Of a DNA stretch of 64,000 bases, positions 13,249 to 24,207 are shown piece after piece. Where the stretch lies: assembly GCA_963681505.1 (NCBI GenBank), contig OY811974.1:10720461-10784460 (forward strand), read 5' to 3'. Numbering within the stretch: position 1 is the first letter of the stretch; each line of letters opens with the position of its first letter. The stretch is from Eunapius fragilis. Lineage: Eukaryota > Porifera > Demospongiae > Spongillida > Spongillidae. A model generated the notes under the pieces. That model saw nothing but the letters and a program-made list of their open reading frames with translations, was not told where the DNA came from and searched no databases. Both the position numbers and the translations under genes were made by a program.

Positions 13249-14365
13249 CCCGCATGTTATGATACTCCTACGCAGGCCCGGCGCACTCGGTCCAAAGTTG
13301 GTGCGGCCAATTATTAAATATTAGTGTGGGCGTGGCCCCATGCAAGGCGCGCGCGCTTGTGTTGACGTTTTCTTTCGAAGCACATGCACGGCCCGTGTTC
13401 TATAAGATGCAAAAATAGAAGCATATGTAACCGGACAATGCGAACATGGGTGTGGTAAAAGCAAATTAACTGATCAAGATTCAAGCTCTTTAAGTATTAG
13501 GAGACTTTGGTTATCATTACTAGTATCAAGGATTGCCAAATACCTTTGTCCTATGCTGCGAACTGCTGACTAAAGTCATCTGCGATGTTCCCTAGGTTGA
13601 TGATATCAGTGAGAGCTTAATCTCACCTGGCTCATTGTGCTTCGTAGATACTTTTAATCCTACGGAGCGCGCTAAATGCATGCTCGGAAGTTGCATTTGT
13701 AAGCAAGCATCACTAGTATTAGCTTCATTACTGTACGCTTAGGGTTGGCACAGCAGGAAATTCATACAATGGTTAAAGTACGACTATGAATTTATGTAAT
13801 TTTGTAATGTCGTACGTTCAAATAGTTATAGACGATCGATAATTGTGCATACAATGGTAAGTACTACTATGAATTATGGCATCAGACACGCCCACATATT
13901 AGACACGCCCATTTTGGGACCGAAAGTTGGTGCGGCCAAAGCCGCACCAACCGCACCGTGTGCGCCGGGCCTGCTACGCCAACAAATTTACCTGTCTGGT
14001 CTATATGGCAATGTCCATCCCAACAGGTTATCTTGCGCTCGAGCTACCAGCACTATTGAGGCGTCTTCAGCAGCACTCGAGATTTCTGAGTAGATTCGGT
14101 ATGCCTTAAATTTAAAATAGAAGGTACCTTAACAGTAGAAATCAACCTCAAACGTATCGCTTACCATAGGTGGTTTTGGCAGCTCGGCACAGAGGCTGTA
14201 GTTCGCGAACACACGGAACGTATTGCTGACGTCGAGGGACACGTTGTTACGAATAGGTGGGGCGCACGGTTGGAGCTGGATGGGCTTAATGCCATCCTGA
14301 GCGGAGGATAGTCTTACCATCACCACGCTCAAAGTCGGTACTAACAGCACAGCCATTATAGCCAT
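7406..14365 (-). CDS. SID-1/SIDT-family transmembrane protein, multi-exon
   Basis: SIDT proteins are lysosomal or plasma-membrane proteins of the CREST hydrolase-like superfamily, linked to dsRNA uptake and lipid handling. Exon 1 (14165-14365) starts at the ATG at 14365 and encodes a signal peptide. Further exons with matching phase are 12555-12716, 12378-12423, 11845-11943 ([10 protein letters not shown]), 11702-11788 ([20 protein letters not shown]), 11562-11646, 11425-11469, 11260-11366 (first membrane segment) and 11030-11145. Short cytosolic-loop exons follow at about 10.9-9.8 kb. Membrane exons then carry [13 protein letters not shown] (about 9200), [12 protein letters not shown] (8960), [20 protein letters not shown] (8700/8560), KTPAESREL and HDVWH (7527-7640). 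Zinc-ligand candidates YH..., the FD Asp and HxxxH are present. The Ser expected four residues before the first His is Gly. Exon 1 and 12555-12716 do not join in phase, so one exon is unlocated. The last exon (stop at 7406) is tentative and would give an unusually short C-terminus. Confidence 0.88.
13215..13245. repeat. C homopolymer in intron 1 of the SIDT-like gene
   Basis: About 29 consecutive C residues. A similar G run of about 26 lies at 10259-10284, also intronic. Similar tracts recur across the window (36824, 45241, 61739). Confidence 0.9.
13272..13974. mobile_element. Non-autonomous DNA transposon with about 38-bp terminal inverted repeats
   Basis: The left end gcaggcccggcgcac...ggt...ttggtgcggc is mirrored by the right end ...gtgtgcgccgggcctgc. 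Both ends are flanked by the trinucleotide tac (13269-13271 and 13975-13977), consistent with a 3-bp target duplication as in PIF/Harbinger elements. The interior, about 700 bp, has no transposase. It sits in intron 1 of the SIDT-like gene. A related end (gcgccggcccctgc) occurs near 17200. Confidence 0.65.
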
Positions 14366-14436
14366 TTCTGTCGAAGCGTCACAGTAAATAAGTAAACAGC
14401 TCCGCCCATTTAAACAACCACAACGTTGTTTTTACA

Positions 14437-14589
14437 ATGAATAGCAATACGTCACCACCAAGAGCAACGCTGTATATGATACCCCATCGCATTACCATTC
14501 AGTTGTGGACTAGAGAGCTAGAAGCTGCTGTAGAGGACGCAAAACGAAAAGGGGGCGTCAGAACTATAAATACTAATGACTTCATTTAA
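14437..14589 (+). CDS. Possible 50-residue protein, divergent from the SIDT-like gene
   Basis: A complete ATG-to-TAA frame of 51 codons starting MNSNTSPPRATLYMIPHRIT, with a charged helical centre (RELEAAVEDAKRKGG). It begins 72 bp from the ATG of the divergent SIDT-like gene, so the two could share a promoter. No family was recognised. It could be a real small protein, the first exon of a longer gene, or chance. Confidence 0.3.
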   Translation: MNSNTSPPRATLYMIPHRITIQLWTRELEAAVEDAKRKGGVRTINTNDFI

Positions 14590-14752
14590 ACTGAGGTCCG
14601 CATATCTGATAAGTACACGGAGCACGTTTACAAAAGGTTATAGAAGATCAAGGCACTTTCATCTATCAGTCAATGTAGCATATCCACCGCTCTATCTCAA
14701 TCCTCCACTAAGTGATGGTGGGGAAAGAAAACTCTTAATTCTTAATTGAATT

Positions 14753-15118
14753 CATCTGCTGAATTACTTTTCGTGGGTTTTCGTCTATTCTTCCGTCTAT
14801 CCCATGTACGTATGTAATCTCCTAGCCATGCGGCTACCGCGATATATCGCGATATATATATGGGATCGTGGCAGCGAAAATGGACCTAACGCATATTCAT
14901 ATTTCATATTCAAAGACCATCATGGAGTTACAGTGGCCTGAATTTTAATTACGCGTACTTTTTTATTGCACGCGGGCTCCTTCCTGGGAAATTTTCGCTT
15001 CTTTTCGCTGCCACGATCCCATATGTATCGCGATATTTCACGGTCATATCGCGATACAAACGTACATGGGATAGACGGAAGAATAGACGAAAACCCACGA
15101 AAAGTAATTCAGCAGATG
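14753..15118. mobile_element. Foldback element with about 120-bp inverted arms
   Basis: The left arm 14753-14880 (catctgctgaattactttt ... gggatcgtggcagcgaaaa) pairs with the right arm 15002-15118 (ttttcgctgccacgatccc ... aaaagtaattcagcagatg). The spacer is about 120 bp. The arms contain repeated cgcgatat. No coding capacity and no clear target duplication. Confidence 0.88.
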
Positions 15119-15520
15119 CGCCGTGCAACTAGTGTTCGGTCTTACACGTTGGGGTACAGCGTGCACAATATACGCCCCCATCGAACACATCAAAATTTAA
15201 ATAGCTGGTATCTCGTGTAACCGCAAACACTTATAAGTTTCGTACGAGTACACATTGTCAGACAAATCTCTTTTAAGGAGGGTGGGGGGGCAGGGGGGGG
15301 GAGAGAGATTAAGAAATTAGAAATTAAGAAGACACGACCGGTTTCCCATTACAACACATGAACATTGCCATAAATTACGTCACATTTATGTGCAGCACGA
15401 TGTGTGATAACGCCCTAAAAGTGCTTATTATTACAGCAGCGTAAAAACGTATTGCAATCTTTGAATGAACTCCTGGACTGTATTAAACGCGTGGTAAAAA
15501 ACGGGATACCAATCATAGAG
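15119..15520. other. No gene seen
   Basis: Contains a G-rich stretch (about 15281-15300) and a repeated attaagaaattagaaattaag motif. No recognisable coding content. Confidence 0.5.
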
Positions 15521-15877
15521 TGCGGCTCTCATCACCGGCCCTGTTGATCATCAACATCCTGATTATAGATTAAGTTAAATTCATAGATCTACAGAATCCG
15601 ATAGCAACAGGACTCCTTTGCGTACGTTGCAATTTTAACGCTAGAAAGTCGCTCGTTCGTTCAGCCGGTTTTACGTGTTTTTAACTCTGACGGCTCAACG
15701 TGGGTATGGACGAGTGTGAAGGGCTCATAGTGTGTAAAATAAAATTACTGAAAAATACGAAGGACGTGGGTCGTTTAGCTCGGAATCAAAGATATGTGGG
15801 TTTAGAATTCATGCTATTTTATTGTGGCTTTATTGAAAAAAGCACCAGCCTGGTTTCGTCTTAAAACTGGCGCCCCA
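15521..15877 (-). repeat. Dispersed repeat of about 360 bp, inverted copy 2
   Basis: Reverse-complement partner of 5790-6157, about 9.7 kb away. Shared blocks are listed at that copy. Divergence is modest, so both are fairly recent insertions. Confidence 0.8.
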
Positions 15878-17472
15878 TGCTGCGCATTGAGCATCATAAT
15901 GCCCGGGTTAAAAAAGACTGACTCGGTCTCCCCTGGACCCAGTCTTCATCCTGGATACATCAGAATTTGAGGCTTTAGTAAAGTGTTGGTCACTCACTTT
16001 AGACCACCATGCCTTAACTCAGTTGCAAGCATAGGGGTAAATGGCATAACAAACTCCGTGCATGCATGATCTTTAAGTTAGGGAAGCCGATTTGAGGTAT
16101 TAACGGGTTGTGTGCACTGTTTGTGCCGGGGAACGCATGTGCTTGTTACTTATATACGTTTTCCTCAGTGCCATTGATTCTGAAACACGCGCGCTTATGT
16201 GCAAATAATCCTAAATTGATAAATGCAGGCCAACCCCAAGACCCCTCGCTAGATCCACCCATGCATGTTATCCTATCAAATTCAAATTATCTTTCTGTTC
16301 ACTGCAGGGACGTGACATGGCATGCACTAACGTTATTGGGGCAAAACGTACTATGGCGGTACATATGCACTAACAAATGATATATAAACTGTCTTTTTAA
16401 TCCTCAACTTGTATACGACACGTAAGTTATTTTATGAATTCTACTTTCTACTACGCGCTCGCAAAACAGGGCGTAAGACCTCTTAACAAATTACATGAAC
16501 TCACGGCAACCAATCCCCACGGTTGCAATTCAGTATTTACAAGCGTAAATTTGCGGCTGATTTTTGCGGGGTAACTATCCAAAACCAGCAAACGACTACT
16601 AGAGACTACTACAAATGTGTGGACTATCAAGTGCATGCATCAGGTATAATTTCAGAACTTAACTATATACACAAACACGCGCAGGGAAAATTTGAGCGGC
16701 ATGCATTTCTCAATCAAATACCTGGAGAGTGGAGACCATTGATGCATCATCAGTATTGATGCCAGCTACAATGAGAGCGGGTACGTGCATGTGCTCACTG
16801 CGCTCTACAGGCACCATTCTGCTCCACCATCTATACTTCATGGACGTCGACGCAGGGAAGGAACGTTGAGAGTGCAACTGAGTACAACAACGTACTGTAT
16901 ATGAGATCCTTTAAAAATATCAACCAGTGTTTGTATAACTGAACAAAATGACACCCTACCATGCAACATAACACCCTACCATGCAACATCTGTTACCAGG
17001 CAAACACATCACGCATGGAATGTATTTTGAAGAATCCTGCCTTACTTTCCTTAAGCATGCCATGGCATATACAAATTTGGACGCCACGCATGAAACGTCA
17101 CAGCACATCACCTGTGGCACGTCCCATTGAACGTGCAGAGATTACGCCCAATTACCAAGTTATGAATAATTAATAGTTAACAACAGTTGGACCCGCCCAT
17201 TTGCGCCGGCCCCTGCAATTTCGCGTATAAGCACAAAATGCAAGATAAATCCTTTTGCTATCTTTAAAGCGTGTAAACACAACAGAAATTCATATAAAAC
17301 CTAACTATACACCATTGATTGCACCGTGAACGTTTGGGCGTGTGGCGCGCGTGTTCGCATATAGGTATCATTTCAAGAACTGAGTATTGTCGTGTGGCAA
17401 AGTCCTTACTGCATAAACGTTACACCATAGGCGTTGCTATTGACGTCATTAGCCATGTTGCTAGGTACTTAC
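15878..17472. other. No gene seen
   Basis: Includes a short tandem duplication near 16949-16989 (acaccctaccatgcaacat twice) and a transposon-end-like gcgccggcccctgc near 17200. Open frames here lack recognisable domains. Confidence 0.5.
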
Positions 17473-17709
17473 ATTTATAGTGGGGGTCCACCGAAAACCT
17501 GTGACATCATCATATACCGTATATGTAGTAATTTGGTTGTACTGCGCTAGGGTACTGCTATACGCGTAGATCAAAAATGGGCTCTGGCAAAGGTTTGTTG
17601 CATGGCCTTTACTGCATGTGTCAAAGTTACCTAGCCATCTTTTAATGTACGTATTATAGGCATCCGTCAAAGCTGCTGTCGAGATTAAGGACGCGTCTGT
17701 CTGTACCAT
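17473..17709 (-). CDS. Candidate first exon of an unrecognised gene
   Basis: A 79-codon frame starting MVQTDASLISTAALTDAYNT runs without a stop to a strong donor (ataaat|gtaagta), ending in phase 0. It contains three Cys and several aromatic residues. No partner exon was identified downstream on the minus strand before the SIDT-like gene, and I do not recognise the protein. Confidence 0.25.
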
Positions 17710-19054
17710 TGGGTAAAAGTAGTGGCCCGGAGCAATGGCGGAAACAACCAGTTTGAGTAATATAGGCCTAAAAATGATGGGTGGCTTTCAGTGCTTAAAT
17801 GACAGTGCCTAGTTCTTTTTCAAGGACGAAGAAGCGTGTAAAGTCATGGCGGAACCAAAAGGGTATCCCCTTTTCAATATCTGATTAGAATTATAATAAG
17901 GTATTGTTTTATCCCGGATGTGCTTGTAGGGCTTGCCGGCTTGGTATTATTTGAATATACAAGCTAGACAGCGGACTTCTTCATAACATACAAATGAGCG
18001 CGCTACTACAGGAATAATGTTAACTGTCCATTGCAGCATACCTGTGTTTTTATGGTGACACCACTATATACCCGTTGCGTAACATCACATGGAAAGATGA
18101 ATAGAATTTTCAGAGACACAACTAGGTACACTGCCTGATATCTACAAAAGAAACTTACTTGCAATTAGTACATTGCAATAGATTTGCAATTGACATCACA
18201 GTGCAGTGCAAGATGGGCACACGCTGCCTTTATCATGCACTCCTCCTGTGCGTTACCATTTCTGGACAACATGCATACTTCTCATGCAATCGTTACGCTG
18301 CTTGAGGCAAAAAGGGGCCATTTCAGCTCCTGCTTCCAATCCCAAACCTTTCAACCTCAGTAAGAACTGTCGTGTACCCTTCTGTAGTTGCAACAGCAGT
18401 GTAGTTGGATCTCTTAAACAAATTTTTCTATGTGCAGTGCGAGAGGGGAGGGAAAAACAATATTGCATTGTTATTGTATGCGTATCAAAACTAGTATCCC
18501 TCCTGTGTATCCATGGCAACAGGTTATCTCTCCATAGCTAATTAACTGGTATAATCTCAATGTCATATTCCCACTGGCTAAACCATATAAATGTTTATGC
18601 TTTTCTCTTGTCTGTCCCAAGTGAAATGATTAGTAAAAGGAAATTAAAACAAATCAAAAGCAATGATTTTGTTCAAATTGTATCGGTTAATCATAATCTA
18701 TGTATTGTGCACTTTTTGATGATATTCTTTTTGATGATGATATTCAGAAGCATAAAACAGAGGATATTGCATGCTCTTCAAAAAACATATATATTGTATC
18801 TTTGTCATAATCTGTTATGTCTAGTACATTATCGTCAAGGGTCATTTGATGGATGCAGTTCTTATGTAACAGAATAAGCCAGCTGGATTCTATTACCCAC
18901 AAAAATTTGATATCACACACACTTATATATCCATAACTTAGAGAACTATAGTTCCATGATTCATTAGCCCATACTCATTAGTAGACAGCATGTACAAGGG
19001 TCATCCATGAATAGTCATCACTTGTTACACTTATCATATACTCTGTCCTATTCA
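17710..19054. other. No recognisable gene
   Basis: Open frames at 18206-18541 and 18560-18877 carry no known domain. An upstream exon of the CARD/TIR gene is expected here, because the CARD exon begins in phase 1 behind an acceptor, but I could not place it. Confidence 0.45.
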
Positions 19055-22000
19055 GGTAGCACGTCTAAAGAGTATGAAGCTTTTAGGTCTCTATACTCGG
19101 AATTGGAGCTTGTAAATCCTTGTGACATCCTTGGTCAATTGTATGCAAAAAATGTGATTTCACGGGCGGACAGAGATGGTATTGCTGAATCAAGTCAGAG
19201 TTCAGAGAAAGTGGGGGCATTACTCATGGCTGTAGAGAGAGCAATCAAAACTGATGGAAACAATTTCTATATATTTGTGGCAGCTTTACAATCTCAGTAC
19301 AAGGTCCTTGCTGAAAGGCTTCTGCAAGTTCTTAACCATAAAGGCTAGTACTTGCATGTTGAGCGACATGGTTACATGATACTGAGGTGCACTGAACGCA
19401 TTTAATGATATTAATATAATTAATGCATTGTAATGGTTGGATGATACATAGTTGTACGTGCTGCAGTACTCAAAACCACTGTAAAGTAGTGCATATGGAC
19501 TCCATCCCCCATAAAAATGTGTTTTTTTTTTAAAGAAGCATATATCTTTAACCGTGAACACAATCGCGAACAGTTTATCATTTCATGATTTAGAGAAAAG
19601 GTACACAGACGCGTCCGCAGTTATGGACGTATGCACATTTTAGCACGAGCCATTGTTTTGATGGGGGTGCAGTGGGAAGTGTTATGACAGTACATGTACA
19701 CGATCCATCAAAATTTTGTCTATAAAGAAAATCCTTAATGTATATGTTTTTAAAATGAGAAAAATTGTGATGAGTGTAGAGTTTTATATTTGATAGTACT
19801 TTTTCATTTCATTTTTCAGACCACCAAATGCATAGCCATTCTGAAGCAAATCACCACTCTCCTACATATCCTCCATATGTCTTAAAGATCGTGGCAATCA
19901 CTGGTATTGTTGTAGCACTGGCCTTGCCTCTATATCCTAACACAAATTTAGTCTCATGGTTAACAGCAACCATAGTTACCACATGCATTTGCATTTTGGT
20001 AGTGGTTGCATTGAGCATATGTGTCTCTGATATATGCTCTCCACAAGAACCTCCCACACCAATACCTCCCCAACCATCTTCCCCTGGAATGGCATCATCC
20101 ACAGCTATGGCACCAATACCTCTCCAACCATCATCTCCAGCTATAGCACCAGTGCCTCCCCAACTGGCATCCCCAGATGTGGCATCAACACCTCCCCAAC
20201 CATCATCCCCAGGTGTGGCACCAACACCTTCATCCCCATCTATGGCACCAACACCTCCCCAATCATCATCCCTAGCTATGGCACCACCAACACCTCTCCA
20301 ACCATCATCCACACATACGGCATCCTCAGGTATGCCCTTACTAGTTCTCTTATGTGTGACTCCAAATATATTTGAGTTGGAAATGCATCATTCCTATATC
20401 TGGCTCACTAATTTTGGTATACTGTATCCAGGTTTATAGAGCCTTCTTTAAAGGAATAATATATTTCTATGTGGATTTTAACCTCTGGTTTTTATGTAAT
20501 GCATGTGCACATAAATAAATATTAAATTAAAATAGTAATAATAATATTTTGAATATGTACTGCTTTTTTTTTAATTCATAAAAGGTTGTCAACAAATAAA
20601 CATACATACATACACAAACCTAAGTAAAGAATTATAAATGCACTCCCTAATTATTGGCCTTAGAACCCTAGCCAGGATAGCCCTGGCCACAGACCTTGTT
20701 AGGGTCCGGTTTAATTAACTCTTTGAACGCCAAGTTCGTTTATGCATGCATGCACACACAAACGTTACACCATTCTTGCGTGACTTAGATCGTGCTTGCA
20801 AGAATGTGTTGATCAGTCACAACTGGATGATGTTTGCGTATGCATGCTGCATTTGTAACCTTATAAGTATGTGTACGAAGTCTTCTCACACTGCCTATAG
20901 AATGGATGACTTCACTTCACTAATGCACCACTTCATGTACTCTAAGAACAAGAATGTGTATCCCAGATCAGTGTAGTATGTCACTCCTCCAACTTTTGCT
21001 AATGGGTTGTTGCAACAAAAAGTACCAGCAAGTTACAATTTGGACACACAAAATGTGCTTACACTGGTCCCAAATATGTTATGACTATATGAGGTTACTT
21101 TCAATGGTCAGTATTGCACTGTATGAATCTACAGTGGTAATCAAGGTGATCTTTATCCACACCAAAGTGGATTGCAAGCATGAATGGTGAGGCAGATATT
21201 GTCATTTAGTGAGCATCTATGTATATATGCACTTGGCAGTCAAAGCGTTAAGCGACAGCTGCTGCCTTCGATTTAGGCACACTGTGATGCGCAGCAAGAA
21301 GAGAGGCTAGATGGGTAAATGTCTCTTGGGCCTCCTTCCCCCAGTTCCCATACACTTCTACTGCTTTTAATAATATTATTATCATATCTAATAATAATAA
21401 AAATTTTAAAAAGCAATATAAATGAAATGTTTGGAAGGTTGAATATCACCCTGGTGAGAGCCATAGCAAGGGCCAAACTGGCTAGGACTGTGATCCCTTC
21501 TGACTTTAATTAAATAATAATAATATTTTGGTGTGCTGTATGGTTCTATATGTGCATTTATTCCTTTTGTAATTATATATTATTATTGTATAACAATTAT
21601 ATTGAAATAGGGATACAAGAGAATACACGAATAGGAATAAATGCATATACAAGATTATTATTATTATTATTATTTATTGATATAAATGCATACACAATTA
21701 ATACATATGCTGGTCTGAATAAATGCACCTTAATTATAGTAAAGTCACCTATAACTACAAATCCACACTCCCACCTCAATCCCCCTCCTCCAAATGAACC
21801 CTTGCACAGGAGAGCAATGCCCTTGCATTAGCTCTCACGAGCGAAAGGCTCAGCCTCTGGTGCACTGTGGTGGTAGTCTGTGATTTGCTGCATCCCATTT
21901 GAATCACTAGACGAGCCGCCAGACGTTTAAAAGTTTCCTGGGCTTCCATGCCCCAGCATCCATATGCCTCCACAGCTAGTGGAATACATACCCAACCCAG

Positions 22001-24207
22001 CTCCTTACACTTCTCATCATTAGCAGCATGCTTCCTAACCTCGGCAACCTGAGCGGATGACCCACATTTCACTCCCGCTTCCGTCAAAGTGGTTGGATTA
22101 AGCGGAGAAGTGATGGTGAGGTCAAACGCAGCAGGTTTGCCAAGGTGCCAGTTTTTAACCAAGACATCTGCAGGACGAGAGTTAGGCCTGTCATGACCTT
22201 GACCACTTCCCACTTCTACCTGACCACCTAGACAGGCCCTGTGGCAAAACTCCACAAAAACGTCCCGGAGGCTGTTGTGACGTAAGACTACATCCCCCCC
22301 CCATGTTTGCACGTCAGTGCTGCATGGTGACCAAGCAGGTCCAGCCTGTGGTCAGGGCAGTGAGGACAGCAAGAACCAAACGAAACATCCATTCCTAACC
22401 ACCACTTCACAGCAATCTGAAATTCATTGGGCTCTAGATGCAAGTTAAGGCCTGGGGAGGGGACAACATTGAGCCACGAAGCAGCATTATTATTATTATT
22501 ATTATTATTATTAACACATACACTAAGTACAACAAAACTACTAATGGCAAGTTAGGAGGGTGGAAGCTCCCTGGCCAGGATGGCTCTAGCAATGGACCGA
22601 ACCAGGACCACATTCAACCGGCCATAAATTTCAGCCACAACAAGCAAAAAAATAAAATAAATAAGTATATATATTGACTACTTTCAATGGCATCTTGGCC
22701 AAGGTTGTACTATAACTACATATGCAATATAATTATTGCTGCATATTGTCAATGCATGTTATTATGACATAATGCAGTTCAGTATATGTTGTACTGGTCT
22801 TCCGATTACAAAGTTTGAGTAATCAATCAATTACTTGCTTGGGATGTTTTCAAATGCAAAATTGAAAGTACTTGCAAATGTCAAGATAGTACAGCCTTCA
22901 GCTAAATTTCATAATTTGTAAAATAAAGTAAGAAATTCCATCATCCAGAGCGTACAGAATGAGTTAACATGTGGGAATTTATTAGCCAGTTTTAAAAGGA
23001 TTATAACTTACTTGCCTGCAGATGTATGTAGTTATGCAGTCATTACCCATGCAGTTTCTGTATGAAATGAATATACTTGCCTGAAGTTCTTCTTGTATTC
23101 ATTACTTCCTATTTGCAAGCCCACCTCTTGAAGTCGTAATGTCAGCTGCGGCACAATATATTGGATTGGAAAAATGCATCATTGCTGATTGTGCTATGCA
23201 GGGCTCAGTTTATATTGGCAGGAATTACCCTATGCCAGAATTTTAACCCTTTGCTTCTGTAAAGGGATAAACCGTAATTTTGAATTAATTTGAAGGAAAA
23301 TGCACATATACAAATATATAACATTGAACCTTATTAAGAGCTTGTTCCACACGAATGTGATTGATTATTCTCTACAGCGTGCAGGGCACAAGCTTTGGAT
23401 CTTGCAAATGTCCTTGTTCGAGCAGTATCTATACCACAGAGCAAGTACAACATTAAGATTGTGGAAGAGTATGGCCTCAACGGGACAACCGGCTTCTGGA
23501 TGATGCGTTTTACATTTGACTACTGTTTGGAAAGAAACATTGAGGTACGTCTGGCCAACACAAAATACAGGGACGTGATGTGGACTTTGGAGGTGGCCAA
23601 GTGCAAGTACCTGGGCGTTGAGTCAGGAAACCACCTACTGTCTTTTGATGTAGCAGATGACTTAATGAATACTCAGGAATTAAATCTCATTATCGGTAGT
23701 GATGCTTTTAAGGAAACTAAATTGCAGTACATAGAGCATTACATCATTCCTCTTGTGACAAAGAAAATTAAATACACAAAATTCAAGCCACAGTTTCGTC
23801 TCTTTCTAAGCTACCGTTGGCTTAACAAAGCTGCCATGGTTAGCCTTCAGAATGGTTTGACATTCCTTGGCTACGAAACATGGCTGGACAAAAATGATAT
23901 GAAATTGGGTGCTCAACTGCAGCCTGCTTTGAAAGTAGCCATTGATCAACATGATTGTTTTGTAGCTTGGCTGAATGAAGATTACATGATGTCTGACTAC
24001 TGCAGAGCTGAGCTATTATATGCCAAAGAAAAGGGTAAAATTATAATTGGTTTTGGAGAACACGAAAATGTAAAAAACTATTTTACAGAGAATTTTGAAT
24101 TTTTAAAAGGGCTGCATGTTTTTGATCCAACAAAGTCACCATCCTTTTACGAAGTTTTATTCCGCTTGGATAATGCATTGTTCGACTTTGAAAACCTTCC
24201 GTACTGA
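19055..24207 (+). CDS. CARD - membrane - proline-rich - TIR protein, multi-exon
   Basis: The exon at 19055-19345 follows a ttcag acceptor and encodes a CARD/death-fold domain (about 19085-19330; LVNPCDILGQLYAKNVIS, AVERAI, LAERLLQVL). Exon 19820-20329 encodes two hydrophobic segments (about 19879-19935 and 19957-20025) and a Pro/Ser-rich stretch of 11-12-residue repeats; it ends at cag|gtatgc in phase 1. Exon 23378-24207 starts in the matching phase and encodes about 138 unrecognised residues, then a TIR domain at 23791-24150: FRLFLSYRW, GYETWLDKNDM, FVAWLNEDYMMSDYC, AELLYAKEKGKI. The Glu in YCRAEL occupies the position of the NADase glutamate of catalytic TIRs. Joining CARD to the membrane exon needs a GC-AG intron (aaag|gctagt); otherwise the CARD frame stops at 19346-19348 and there are two genes. 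Probable role: signalling adaptor or receptor in innate immunity (inference). The 3-kb intron holds retrotransposon fragments. Confidence 0.7.
20050..20312 (+). repeat. Coding minisatellite of 33-36-bp units
   Basis: Inside the CARD/TIR gene. About eight imperfect units of the type caacctccccaaccatcatccccag give Pro-Gln-Pro-Ser-Ser-Pro repeats. Minus-strand Gly/Asp-rich frames are shadows of this repeat. Confidence 0.85.
20652..20723 (+). mobile_element. Terminal scrap of an RLE-type element
   Basis: Translates to GLRTLARIALATDL...RFN then a stop. This resembles the terminal LVRAIARA block of the family at 4045-5166. Very short, so the assignment is weak. Confidence 0.4.
21248..21362 (-). 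mobile_element. RLE-type element fragment
   Basis: Minus-strand frame VEVYGNWGKEAQETFTHLAS, the segment just after the endonuclease motif in this family. It is followed at once by AT-rich sequence and then an oppositely oriented fragment. Confidence 0.7.
21421..21513 (+). mobile_element. RLE-type element terminal fragment
   Basis: Frame FGRLNITLVRAIARAKLART ending in a stop, followed by taataataatatt, which resembles the simple-sequence tail of a non-LTR element. It faces away from the fragment at 21248-21362. Confidence 0.65.
21776..22440 (-). mobile_element. RLE-type element 3' region, longest copy
   Basis: An open frame of 178 codons (22312-21776) carries VLRHN, RPADVLVKNW, KPAAFDLTI, GWVCIPLAVEAYGCWG and LVRANARA. 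Upstream, in another frame, lie KWWLGM and the zinc motif CPHCP...GHHAALTC (C-x2-C-x9/10-H-x4/5-C). The two frames are split at a run of nine G/C residues (about 22293-22302). The PAD...D spacing matches restriction-like endonucleases of R2-type elements (inference). It lies in the large intron of the CARD/TIR gene, antisense to it. Confidence 0.8.
22540..22640 (-). mobile_element. RLE-type element terminal fragment
   Basis: Minus-strand frame AEIYGRLNVVLVRSIARAIL, the family's C-terminus. An (ATT)n tract at 22484-22512 lies next to it, possibly the tail of the neighbouring copy. Confidence 0.7.

Noticed and set aside
19851..20312. Minus-strand Gly/Asp-rich frame of 153 codons
   Set aside because: Antisense shadow of the proline-rich minisatellite in the CARD/TIR gene.
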